Shown here: in pieces, positions 1 to 9,830 of the stretch
Layout: each line of letters starts with the position of its first letter
Position numbering within the stretch: the stretch's first letter is position 1
Origin: Neptunomonas japonica DSM 18939
GTDB taxonomy: Bacteria; Pseudomonadota; Gammaproteobacteria; Pseudomonadales; Balneatricaceae
DNA: 64,000 nt
Direction: 5' to 3'
Assembly (NCBI RefSeq): GCF_000422765.1
Contig: NZ_AUGR01000009.1
Span: 162,710 to 226,709 of the forward strand
Notes under the pieces: generated by a model
Databases searched by the model: none
The model's input: only the letters and a program-made list of their open reading frames with translations
What the model was told of the DNA's origin: nothing
Made by a program: the position numbers and the translations under genes

Positions 1-356
1 GAATACTGGTTCACAAAATCATTAATCAAGGGCGCTATTTTGCTTTCACCATAAGTGGTTGGCGCTGTGACTTTTAGATTTCCCCGCGGCGCGCTTTGAA
101 GATTACTTAAGGCGCGTTCAGCATTTTCTAATCCATCCAATACTTGGCGACAGTGTTGATAATAGATCTCTCCTGCTTCTGTTACCGCGACCTTGCGGGT
201 AGTGCGGTAAAATAACTTGGTCGCTAGTCTACTCTCTAGAGCGCTCACCTGCCTGCTTACCTGAGCCGTCGAGATTCCGAGCTGTTTAGCCGCAGCGGTA
301 AAGCTTTCTTTTTCGGCTACAGCAACAAACTCCGATACGCCTTCCCAATTAAACAT
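1..356 (-). CDS. LysR-family transcriptional regulator, N-terminal part (cut by window edge)
   Basis: Reading the minus strand from the ATG at 356 gives an open frame of about 118 codons that runs off the left edge. It begins MFNWEGVSEFVAVAEKESFT and continues with a typical LysR winged-helix DNA-binding domain (AAAKQLGISTAQVSRQVSAL, then a LFYRTTRKVAVTEAG wing), a linker helix, and the start of the effector domain (GNLKVTAPTTYG). The gene is divergent from frmA with about 110 bp between the starts. That is the usual LysR arrangement, so control of the formaldehyde genes is plausible but inferred. The effector domain lies outside the window, so no ligand can be suggested. Confidence 0.9.
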   Translation of the reverse strand, partial: MFNWEGVSEFVAVAEKESFTAAAKQLGISTAQVSRQVSALESRLATKLFYRTTRKVAVTEAGEIYYQHCRQVLDGLENAERALSNLQSAPRGNLKVTAPTTYGESKIAPLINDFVNQY

Positions 357-464
357 TATTACCAGCTCGTAAAAGTGATTTGATAAAACAATAGATTATC
401 ATTTATTAGGAAACAACTAGAATCTACTTATCAGTTTTTAATAGACAACCAGATAAGAGAGTAA

Positions 465-1598
<1,134 letters not shown>

Positions 1599-1612
1599 CT
1601 GAGCTAATGCGG

Positions 1613-1664
1613 CGGCCTTTTTGTAACGCTTTTTTTATAACAAATGAAACTACACAAAAGGCCG
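1613..1664. repeat. Inverted repeat between frmA and fghA
   Basis: The arms CGGCCTTTTTGT (1613-1624) and ACAAAAGGCCG (1654-1664) are complementary apart from one extra T, with about 29 nt between them. The right arm abuts the fghA ribosome site. In RNA this would form a stem-loop between the two cistrons, acting either as a weak attenuator or as an mRNA stability element. Function is inferred from the structure only. Confidence 0.45.
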
Positions 1665-1677
1665 TACGGAGTCCTGT

Positions 1678-2517
1678 ATGACAATAGAAAATCTTAGTCG
1701 CAATAAAAGCTTTGGTGGCTGGAACAAACAGTATAGCCACCACTCAATAAGCTTGAATTGCCAGATGCGCTTTGCTATTTACTTACCACCTCAAACACTA
1801 ACGGGGGCCAAGGTACCTGTGCTGTACTGGTTGTCTGGCCTCACCTGTAGTGATGAAAACTTTATGCAAAAAGCCAATGCTCAGCGTATTGCTGCTGAAT
1901 TGGGTATTGCTATTGTGGCGCCGGACACTAGCCCTCGCGGTGATGATGTTGCAGATGAAGATAGCTACGATCTAGGTAAAGGTGCTGGTTTCTATGTTAA
2001 TGCCACACAAGAGCCTTGGAAGAGCCATTATCAGATGTACGACTATGTCGTATCAGAGCTTCCGGCTCTTATTGAAAAGACTTTCCCGGTTACTGCGCAG
2101 CGAGCCATCTCCGGGCACTCTATGGGTGGGCACGGCGCACTGACTATCGCTATGCGCAACCCAGACAGATACAGCTCTGTATCTGCATTTAGTCCAATCA
2201 ACAATCCGATGAACTGCCCGTGGGGTGAGAAAGCATTCTCTGCTTACCTAGGGAAGGACAAAGAGACATGGCGCCAGCACGATGCTAGTGAGCTGATGAA
2301 GTCAGCAACACAGCTAGTGCCAGCGCTGGTTGATCAGGGTGAAGCAGATGACTTTTTAGCGACACAGCTAAAGCCTGAAGCTTTGATAGCTGCAAGCCAA
2401 GTAAGTGGCTACCCGTTACAGCTTCGCCACCATGAAGGCTATGACCACAGCTATTACTTTATCGCTAGTTTTATTGAAGAGCATTTACGCTTTCATGCAG
2501 AGCTTTTTAAGACTTAG
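1678..2517 (+). CDS. fghA: S-formylglutathione hydrolase
   Basis: This esterase-D-type alpha/beta hydrolase splits S-formylglutathione into formate and glutathione, completing glutathione-dependent formaldehyde oxidation after FrmA. The 279 residues fit the family. The nucleophile is S148 in GHSMGGHGAL, the oxyanion region is visible in YWLSGLTCSDENF, and the C-terminal HHEGYDHSYYFI carries the catalytic histidine region. The start is supported by ACGGAG about 8 nt upstream of the ATG. It sits directly after frmA in the same orientation. The formate it makes is the substrate of the fds complex encoded about 50 kb away in this window. The annotation is secure. Confidence 0.95.
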   Translation: MTIENLSRNKSFGGWNKQYSHHSISLNCQMRFAIYLPPQTLTGAKVPVLYWLSGLTCSDENFMQKANAQRIAAELGIAIVAPDTSPRGDDVADEDSYDLGKGAGFYVNATQEPWKSHYQMYDYVVSELPALIEKTFPVTAQRAISGHSMGGHGALTIAMRNPDRYSSVSAFSPINNPMNCPWGEKAFSAYLGKDKETWRQHDASELMKSATQLVPALVDQGEADDFLATQLKPEALIAASQVSGYPLQLRHHEGYDHSYYFIASFIEEHLRFHAELFKT

Positions 2518-2540
2518 GTAATCCAGTCGTCGAGTTAAAT

Positions 2541-2587
2541 AAATGGAGTATATCAAGGCAATTGTATCGCCCTTATGTACTCCATTT
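2541..2587. terminator. Bidirectional terminator between fghA and ectD
   Basis: A 10-bp perfect stem (AAATGGAGTA at 2541 and TACTCCATTT ending 2587) is flanked by A-rich DNA on the left and TTTTTG on the right. It lies in the 77-bp gap between two convergent genes, where a shared intrinsic terminator is expected. Confidence 0.7.
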
Positions 2588-2594
2588 TTGTTTA

Positions 2595-3491
2595 TTACAG
2601 AGGCTTTATATGCTCACGGCTACAGATGTATTCAGGTCTTGGTGGCTGCTCACAAAAAGGCGAAGTTACCTGGTTACTGACAGCGTTATAGACAAAGAAT
2701 ACGTTTGAGCGGGGTTCTGGTGAGATGTTGCCATTGGATCCGTGCATAGTATTGCAATCAAATATAATGACGCTGCCTGGTTTGCACTTGGCCGATACAA
2801 TACCACCCTTATTAGTCATATCCTCTAGCTGCGTATCTGAAGGCACACCGTACTCTTGCTTCTTGAGTGATGCTTCATAATGGTTATCCGGCGTCTCCCC
2901 TTCGCAAGCGGCATACTGTAGATGAGAGCCTGGGATCAGCATCAATGGGCCGTTATACTCAAAGTTCTCGGTTAGCGTAATCGACATACTCAATGCTCGC
3001 ATTCGAGGCATTCCATCTTCGACATGCCAAGTTTCAAAGTCTGAATGCCAATAGAATTCTTTTCCCCGAAAGCCAGGTTTATAGTTCAGCCGGGATTGAT
3101 GAATATAAACTTCATCATCGAGAATATAGCGAGCCAGATCAGCTAGCCGCTTATCAGCGGCTAGAGCTTTAAAAGTGGGACTGCTTTCATGTATACGAAA
3201 AATTGAGCGTACATCACCGCTTTCTGGTTCGGTGATTGTTTCTCCGGGCGCTACCGCGGCAGAACTACGACGCAAACGCTCCAGTTCATCTTGAAACGTT
3301 TGTATTTCAGTTTCTGAAAACACGCCTTCCAATAGCATGAACCCCTTCTCTGCGTAGTGTGTAATCTGCTGCGCAGAAACCGGTCGCTCCTTATCTTGTG
3401 GGGCATAAACGGTAGAGTCCTGGCGCTCAATAAATTGAGCGCCTCCCTGACGAGAAGGATAAATATCAGTCGTTTTCTTTAGACTGCTCAT
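2595..3491 (-). CDS. ectD: Ectoine 5-hydroxylase
   Basis: This Fe(II)/2-oxoglutarate dioxygenase converts ectoine to 5-hydroxyectoine in the cytoplasm. It is 298 residues, matching the family. The iron facial triad is H149 and D151 (YWHSDFETWH) plus H250 (NTMHGSNGN). The signature around residues 145-190, with ALSMSITLTEN and GPLMLIPGSH, is the EctD-specific block. The gene starts 13 bp after ectC and is the last gene of ectABCD, so it should be co-transcribed with the ectoine genes. Hydroxyectoine typically adds protection against heat and desiccation as well as salt. Identification is secure. Confidence 0.96.
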   Translation of the reverse strand: MSSLKKTTDIYPSRQGGAQFIERQDSTVYAPQDKERPVSAQQITHYAEKGFMLLEGVFSETEIQTFQDELERLRRSSAAVAPGETITEPESGDVRSIFRIHESSPTFKALAADKRLADLARYILDDEVYIHQSRLNYKPGFRGKEFYWHSDFETWHVEDGMPRMRALSMSITLTENFEYNGPLMLIPGSHLQYAACEGETPDNHYEASLKKQEYGVPSDTQLEDMTNKGGIVSAKCKPGSVIIFDCNTMHGSNGNISPEPRSNVFFVYNAVSNQVTSPFCEQPPRPEYICSREHIKPL

Positions 3492-3504
3492 ACAAATGCT
3501 CCAC

Positions 3505-3909
3505 TTAAGCTGATATTGCTTCGGCTTCTAATTCGTATGCGCCTTCTGCGTTATGAACCTCTTTACCACTGAGTGGTGGGTTAAATACACAGGCCATCTT
3601 CATCTCTTCAAAAGCACGCAAAATATGCTTGTCGTGTTTATCAAGTATGTAGAGCGTACCCGGCTTAATTGGGAACTTCTTTCCATCAGCCAAGGTTTCT
3701 ACCTCGCCTTCACCCGATATGCAGTAAACAGATTCCAGATGGTTCTGATAATGCATCTGAAAATCTGCATGCTTATAAATAGTGGTGATATGAAAGGAGA
3801 AGCCCATATTATCATCTTTGAGCAGCATTCGAGTACTCTCCCAGTTACCGTCTGGGGATACAATTCTACGATTACTCTGCTCTGCCGATATTAGGTCGCG
3901 TACGATCAT
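3505..3909 (-). CDS. ectC: L-ectoine synthase
   Basis: This cupin-fold enzyme cyclises N-gamma-acetyl-2,4-diaminobutyrate to ectoine, the last step before hydroxylation. The 134 residues match the 128-137 usual for EctC. The start [16 protein letters not shown] and the cupin core ([19 protein letters not shown] and the [16 protein letters not shown] strand) are characteristic, including the residues that bind iron and substrate in characterised EctC. It lies 47 bp after ectB and 13 bp before ectD. The A-rich sequence before the ATG contains AAGGAAAAAAA as ribosome site. Confidence 0.96.
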   Translation of the reverse strand: MIVRDLISAEQSNRRIVSPDGNWESTRMLLKDDNMGFSFHITTIYKHADFQMHYQNHLESVYCISGEGEVETLADGKKFPIKPGTLYILDKHDKHILRAFEEMKMACVFNPPLSGKEVHNAEGAYELEAEAISA

Positions 3910-3956
3910 TTTTTTTCCTTTTAAATTATTCTATTCCATCTCTGCTAGTGGCTTGC

Positions 3957-5818
<1,862 letters not shown>

Positions 5819-5829
5819 TGAGTTCCGAA

Positions 5830-5888
5830 TATTTAGTATTTGATATATTTAGTGTTACGAATTACTTATATATTATGTACATACTAAA
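5830..5888. promoter_or_regulatory. Candidate EctR operator: repeated TATTTAGT half-sites in the ectA-ectR intergenic region
   Basis: TATTTAGT occurs at 5830-5837 and again at 5846-5853, exactly 16 bp apart. An inverted ACTAAA lies at 5883-5888. The second copy is followed by GT, matching from memory the left half and spacer of the EctR1 site described in Methylomicrobium alcaliphilum (TATTTAGT-GT-ACTATATA). The right half here is poorly conserved. The block covers the ectA leader and likely promoter, a position suited to repression. Binding is inferred. Confidence 0.45.
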
Positions 5889-6034
5889 ACTCGCTATACA
5901 ACCCTAAAGATGGTTATATTTTGAGCAAACGGGCATATTATTTAATTTGTAATGCAAACAAATACTATTAATCAATAGATAAAAGACGAGGGTATACGTA
6001 GAATTGCCCAACAAATATAAGTACAGAGAAATTG

Positions 6035-6529
6035 ATGGAAAACAGCCAGAAAGCACTAGTACTGCTACGCCAGATCATTCGCTCTACCGATATGCAGGTA
6101 AAAGAAATCAGTAGCCGAACCGGACTCACCCCGCCGCAACTTATGGTAATGCAAACATTGCGTGAAAGTGGTCAACTCACTTCGGGAGAACTTGCCAAAG
6201 AGATAGTGCTTACTCAGGCTACTGTCACTAGTATTTTGGACCGTCTTGAGAAAAAGGAATTGGTCGCCCGGGAGCGCGGTACAAACGACAAACGAAAAGT
6301 TTGGGTGAGCCTTACCGATGAAGGAGCCGACTTAATGAAAGGGGCTCCCACAACACAGCAGGATATCTTTTTGCGGCACTTTGATGACATCCAAGACTGG
6401 GAGCAATCAATGGTCGTGGCTAGTCTTGAGAGAGTAGCTTTCATGTTAAATGCGCAGCACTTAAATGCTGCACCCGTATTAGATATTGGCCAGCTTGATC
6501 GTGAGCAGAATGAGGATTTAGAAATCTAA
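6035..6529 (+). CDS. ectR: MarR-family regulator of ectoine synthesis (EctR-like)
   Basis: This is a MarR winged-helix repressor, about 164 residues from the ATG at 6035. A TTG directly before it is also possible, but the ATG is preferred. The helix-turn-helix is LTSGELAKEIVLTQATVTSILDR and the wing is RERGTNDKRKVWVSLTDEG, with the DxR wing pattern of the family. It is divergent from ectA across about 213 bp. EctR proteins of halotolerant methylotrophs occupy the same place and repress ectABC, so the assignment rests on family plus context. The osmotic signal such regulators sense is not evident from sequence. Confidence 0.8.
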   Translation: MENSQKALVLLRQIIRSTDMQVKEISSRTGLTPPQLMVMQTLRESGQLTSGELAKEIVLTQATVTSILDRLEKKELVARERGTNDKRKVWVSLTDEGADLMKGAPTTQQDIFLRHFDDIQDWEQSMVVASLERVAFMLNAQHLNAAPVLDIGQLDREQNEDLEI

Positions 6530-6622
6530 ATAACTCATTGAATTTTCAGTATAAATATATAATTATTTTATGCTAATTATTGAAGGCTGACATATTAAAA
6601 TACTATTATTCTTTGGAGAAGA

Positions 6623-7543
6623 CTAGCTATTGGCTTCTCCATAACTAATGCTCAGTTCTGATATTAGCTCACCCAATACGCCTCTTAGCCATTCTAACCC
6701 TACATCTCGATCGTTACGAGTGTGCCACGCTATGGATATAGACGCTGGTGGGATTGCTAGCGGTACAGGTTTTACAATGACCTCTCCCCTTATGGCTGCA
6801 TTTGCAATAACTGGGTAAGGCAAAACAGTAATCAAATTTGATCCACGTATTATTTCTACAGCACCAGAGAAACTGTTAACGGTCATCGCTATACGCCGCT
6901 GCAAACCTTGTTTCTCTAACTCAGAGTCAACGATACCTTTTGCATCCCCCGATAAGGATACAAATAGATGGTCGTGGCTAATAAAGCGACCGAGCGTTAA
7001 CACAGAGCTAGCTAACTCATGCTCAGGACGCATTAAACAAACAAAGTGGTTATCAAGTATCCACTTACTATGAATCAAAGGGCTTGAGCCTGGGTAGTAA
7101 TCTAATACTAAGTCTACATCCGCATCGAGCAAGAGCTGCTCTCCATCCGCTTTATAGGGCACTGCATGTATATCGATACCAGGAGCATGCTTTTCGATAT
7201 GTTTGCGTAGAGGAAGCCATAACATGCCTGTCATACCGTCCGTTAATGCAATTCTAAATTGCCGTTTCGCATAAAGAGGAACAAAGTGAGCGGGAGTAAC
7301 TGCTTGCTGAATTTCAGCAAGTGGTGGTGATACTTGTTGCCACAGTTTTTCGGCATAAGGTGTGGGGCGTACTCCACGGCCGTGTTTAACAAAGAGCGGA
7401 TCTTTCCAATAATGGCGCATTCTAGCGATAGCATTCGACACCGAAGGCTGAGTCATAGATAAACGCTCAGCGGCTGCAGTAACAGACTGCTCAGTCATAA
7501 TCGCATCAAACATTACAATTAAGTTTAAATCGGTTTTAGACAT
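6623..7543 (-). CDS. LysR-family transcriptional regulator
   Basis: A full-length LysR protein of 306 residues. The N-terminal DNA-binding domain begins MSKTDLNLIVMFDAIMTEQS and has the helix-turn-helix AAERLSMTQPSVSNAIARMR, followed by a LFVKHGRGVRPTPYA wing typical of the NodD/LeuO-like branch. Residues from about 90 form the periplasmic-binding-type effector domain (FRIALTDGMTG; DLVLDYYPGSSP). It is divergent from the MDR-type oxidoreductase at 7678 with 134 bp between starts, so it probably regulates that gene. The inducer is unknown. It is convergent with ectR and appears unrelated to ectoine. Confidence 0.92.
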   Translation of the reverse strand: MSKTDLNLIVMFDAIMTEQSVTAAAERLSMTQPSVSNAIARMRHYWKDPLFVKHGRGVRPTPYAEKLWQQVSPPLAEIQQAVTPAHFVPLYAKRQFRIALTDGMTGMLWLPLRKHIEKHAPGIDIHAVPYKADGEQLLLDADVDLVLDYYPGSSPLIHSKWILDNHFVCLMRPEHELASSVLTLGRFISHDHLFVSLSGDAKGIVDSELEKQGLQRRIAMTVNSFSGAVEIIRGSNLITVLPYPVIANAAIRGEVIVKPVPLAIPPASISIAWHTRNDRDVGLEWLRGVLGELISELSISYGEANS

Positions 7544-7677
7544 AATTGCTTCCCGTTCATTCTTTTTAAATCATCATATAAATCAATGAATAACATATTA
7601 ACTATAAATTAGAAAGAATGAATAAATTCTGTGAAACTTTATCTCAACATTTAATAACTCATTAAGAGATAAGCATC

Positions 7678-8607
7678 ATGAAAGCAGCATTTATTACTCA
7701 ATATGGTAGCGACGCAAAAGTTACGCTAGGCGATCTTCCTACGCCTGCCTATTCATCTACTCAAGTGTTAATCAAAGTAAGCGCTGCAGGTGTTAACCCT
7801 GTTGATTTTCATGTCCGCAACGGCATGCTGTCTAATTCAAATACTCATACCCTTCCATTGATTTTAGGTTGGGATGCTGCCGGCATAATTGCTCATGTAG
7901 GTGACGATGTTGATCATCTAAAGGTAGGTGACGAAGTGTTTGTCTTTTCTCCTATTGATCAACAAGGTACATACGCTGAGTTTTTGGCTGTTGATGCCAA
8001 CTTGGTAGCTATAAAACCAACCGCGTTAAGTATGACTGAAAGCGCTGGTGTGCCGTTGGCAGCGCTGACAGCACTGCAAGGACTTATGGCTGGGCAGCTC
8101 AAAAAAGACCAAAGCGTTCTGATTTTAGGTGGCTCTGGGGGGGTGGGTGGTTTTGCGATTCAAATTGCCAAATCCATTGGGGCTCATATAATCACTACCG
8201 CTTCAGCTAAAAATGAGGAATATGTTAAGAGCTTAGGTGCTGATGAGGTTATCGACTATAAAAGCGTAGAGTTTGATGATGTTGTAAAAAATATTGATGT
8301 GGTTTTTGTCACAACCAATGGTAATGATGTAGTAGCGCGATCGCTACAGATCACTAAAAAAGGAGGTTACGTAGTATCAACACTAGATGATATTGATAGC
8401 AGTGTTGCTGAGGCGTCTGCTGTGAACTTCAGCCGTATGTGGGTCCAACCTAATAGCAGCCATTTAGAGGAAATTTGCGAATTGATTGATAATAAAAAAA
8501 TCATAGTGAAAATTGACTCAGTTTACCCCTTGGTTGAGGCAAACGATGCAGTACTCAAAAGCGAGAGTAACCGAGCCGTAGGTAAAATTATTATAAACAT
8601 GGAATAA
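7678..8607 (+). CDS. Zinc-free MDR-family NADP-dependent oxidoreductase (quinone reductase-like)
   Basis: A 309-residue medium-chain dehydrogenase/reductase without zinc ligands. The GroES-like N-terminal domain carries VLIKVSAAGVNPVDFHVRNG and LGWDAAGII. The cofactor domain has the motif LGGSGGVGGFAIQIAKSIGA near residues 143-163, of the AxxGxxG type common in NADPH-dependent quinone and enone reductases. The probable role is reduction of a reactive quinone or alpha,beta-unsaturated carbonyl in the cytoplasm. The divergent LysR regulator suggests induction by such an electrophile. The substrate cannot be specified. Confidence 0.88.
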   Translation: MKAAFITQYGSDAKVTLGDLPTPAYSSTQVLIKVSAAGVNPVDFHVRNGMLSNSNTHTLPLILGWDAAGIIAHVGDDVDHLKVGDEVFVFSPIDQQGTYAEFLAVDANLVAIKPTALSMTESAGVPLAALTALQGLMAGQLKKDQSVLILGGSGGVGGFAIQIAKSIGAHIITTASAKNEEYVKSLGADEVIDYKSVEFDDVVKNIDVVFVTTNGNDVVARSLQITKKGGYVVSTLDDIDSSVAEASAVNFSRMWVQPNSSHLEEICELIDNKKIIVKIDSVYPLVEANDAVLKSESNRAVGKIIINME

Positions 8608-8743
8608 AAGGCTACTGATTTATATATAACAATTTTCCACGCCATAAAGAGTGGCGCTCTAAAGCTCGCTCTTTCTCTTATTAGCGCATAATTTTCAGAC
8701 TTAATGAGTAACCACTCTAACTAAGCCCTATACAGGCATGTAT

Positions 8744-9142
8744 TTAATGTTCTGAAAATGCCAGCCTAGTACCCTGCATGGCAAAACTGGCTGAAAAAGT
8801 GCGTTGGATATACTTCATAGCTTCAGGTGAGCTAACCACATATCGACTGACTTTATTTGCTAGCAATCCATACCCAATAAAGACCAATAACGTTAATGCC
8901 ATAAACACTCCACCTAGTAATAGCATACCGAGTAATGGGGTGTTTGTATTTTGTGGGATAAATTGAGGTAGAAATGCTAAAAAGAACAGTGATAGTTTTG
9001 GGTTTAAAATATTAATTAAAAAACCTTTAATACTAACCTTCAGCATACTCTCTGTACGCTTACTATCATCTAATGCAAAAGCCCCTGCACCCTTCCACAT
9101 ATTCCATGCTAGTTGTGCTGACATAAATATGTCATCCGCCAA
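8744..9142 (-). pseudogene. LysE/RhtB-family exporter fragment, N-terminal half missing
   Basis: The open frame encodes the C-terminal part of a LysE-type amino-acid exporter: a basic loop (WNMWKGAGAFALDD, SMLKVSIKGFLINILNPK) and two or three membrane helices (LSLFFLAFLPQFI; LLGMLLLGGVFMALTLLVFIGYGLL). LysE proteins are about 200 residues and begin with a conserved first helix plus an LTPGP motif. That portion, roughly 70 residues, is absent. The frame is closed by a TAG only about 27 nt upstream of its first possible start (a TTG), inside the end of the neighbouring GST gene. This looks like a deletion remnant. A translated short membrane peptide cannot be excluded. Confidence 0.75.
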
Positions 9143-9818
9143 ATAAAGACTCTTCGTGATTATCTAACCATAGCGGATGCTTGAACATGGCTTGTGCATA
9201 TAGCCTACCTTGTAGATGGCTGTTGAGCCAGCGCTGTAAATGCGTATAAGGGCCTTGCAAATAGAGTTGCCGATTCACTTTGGAAAACTGCCGAACAAAA
9301 GGAAGTAACGCATAATCAAGCAAGCTGGGCGTGTCTCCCATTAAGAACTTGTGTCGACTTAAGCGCCGCTCTAGCACCTGAACAAAAGGCTCACATGCTA
9401 AGCGATACTGCTCTTGCGTATCTTCATGAAAACGCTTGGCGTGTTTGTACAGCTCTAAGCTTGGCTTAAATTGCTTGTCGTTTTCTTCAATGATTTTTAG
9501 CATCTCAGGCAGTGCTAATTCATTGTTAGAATAGAGTAAATCGTGCGGATCGTTTCGATTAAGTGCCCATAACATGATATCTAAACTTTCATCGATAATG
9601 CTTTGATTATTATGGTTTAATTCTAAGCTATCTTTACTGTTTTTGAGCACTAAAACAGGCACGGTGCCTTTTGGTGAGACTGCTAGCATCTCTGCAGGTT
9701 TATTCTTCATCACAATAGGCCGTAGCCTAACAGACTGTTGCGCTAATAATATCGCCAACCTTGCACGCATCGCGTATGGGCAGTTTTGTAATGAGTACAA
9801 AATTGGCAGTGTCATCAT
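9132..9818 (-). CDS. Glutathione S-transferase family protein
   Basis: A 228-residue GST-fold protein. Residues 5-80 form the thioredoxin-like domain with YSLQNCPYAMRARLAILLA, where a CPYA motif stands in the glutaredoxin-type active-site position. SPKGTVPVLVL is the conserved cis-proline turn. The all-helical domain follows, with LLDYALLPFVRQFSKV. It lies 12 bp after the U32/RlhA-like gene, suggesting co-transcription, and its 3' end overlaps the LysE fragment. A close paralogue with the same CPYAMRARLA motif lies at 28104-28745. The substrate is unknown. Cys-containing GSTs often act as glutathione-dependent reductases or lyases rather than classical transferases. Confidence 0.88.
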   Translation of the reverse strand: MMTLPILYSLQNCPYAMRARLAILLAQQSVRLRPIVMKNKPAEMLAVSPKGTVPVLVLKNSKDSLELNHNNQSIIDESLDIMLWALNRNDPHDLLYSNNELALPEMLKIIEENDKQFKPSLELYKHAKRFHEDTQEQYRLACEPFVQVLERRLSRHKFLMGDTPSLLDYALLPFVRQFSKVNRQLYLQGPYTHLQRWLNSHLQGRLYAQAMFKHPLWLDNHEESLFGG

Positions 9819-9830
9819 TTATTAAATGCC

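Noticed and set aside
6615..6640. GGAGAAG/CTTCTCC stem at the ectR-LysR convergence
   Set aside because: It overlaps the end of the LysR coding sequence and lacks a T tract, so it was not called a terminator.
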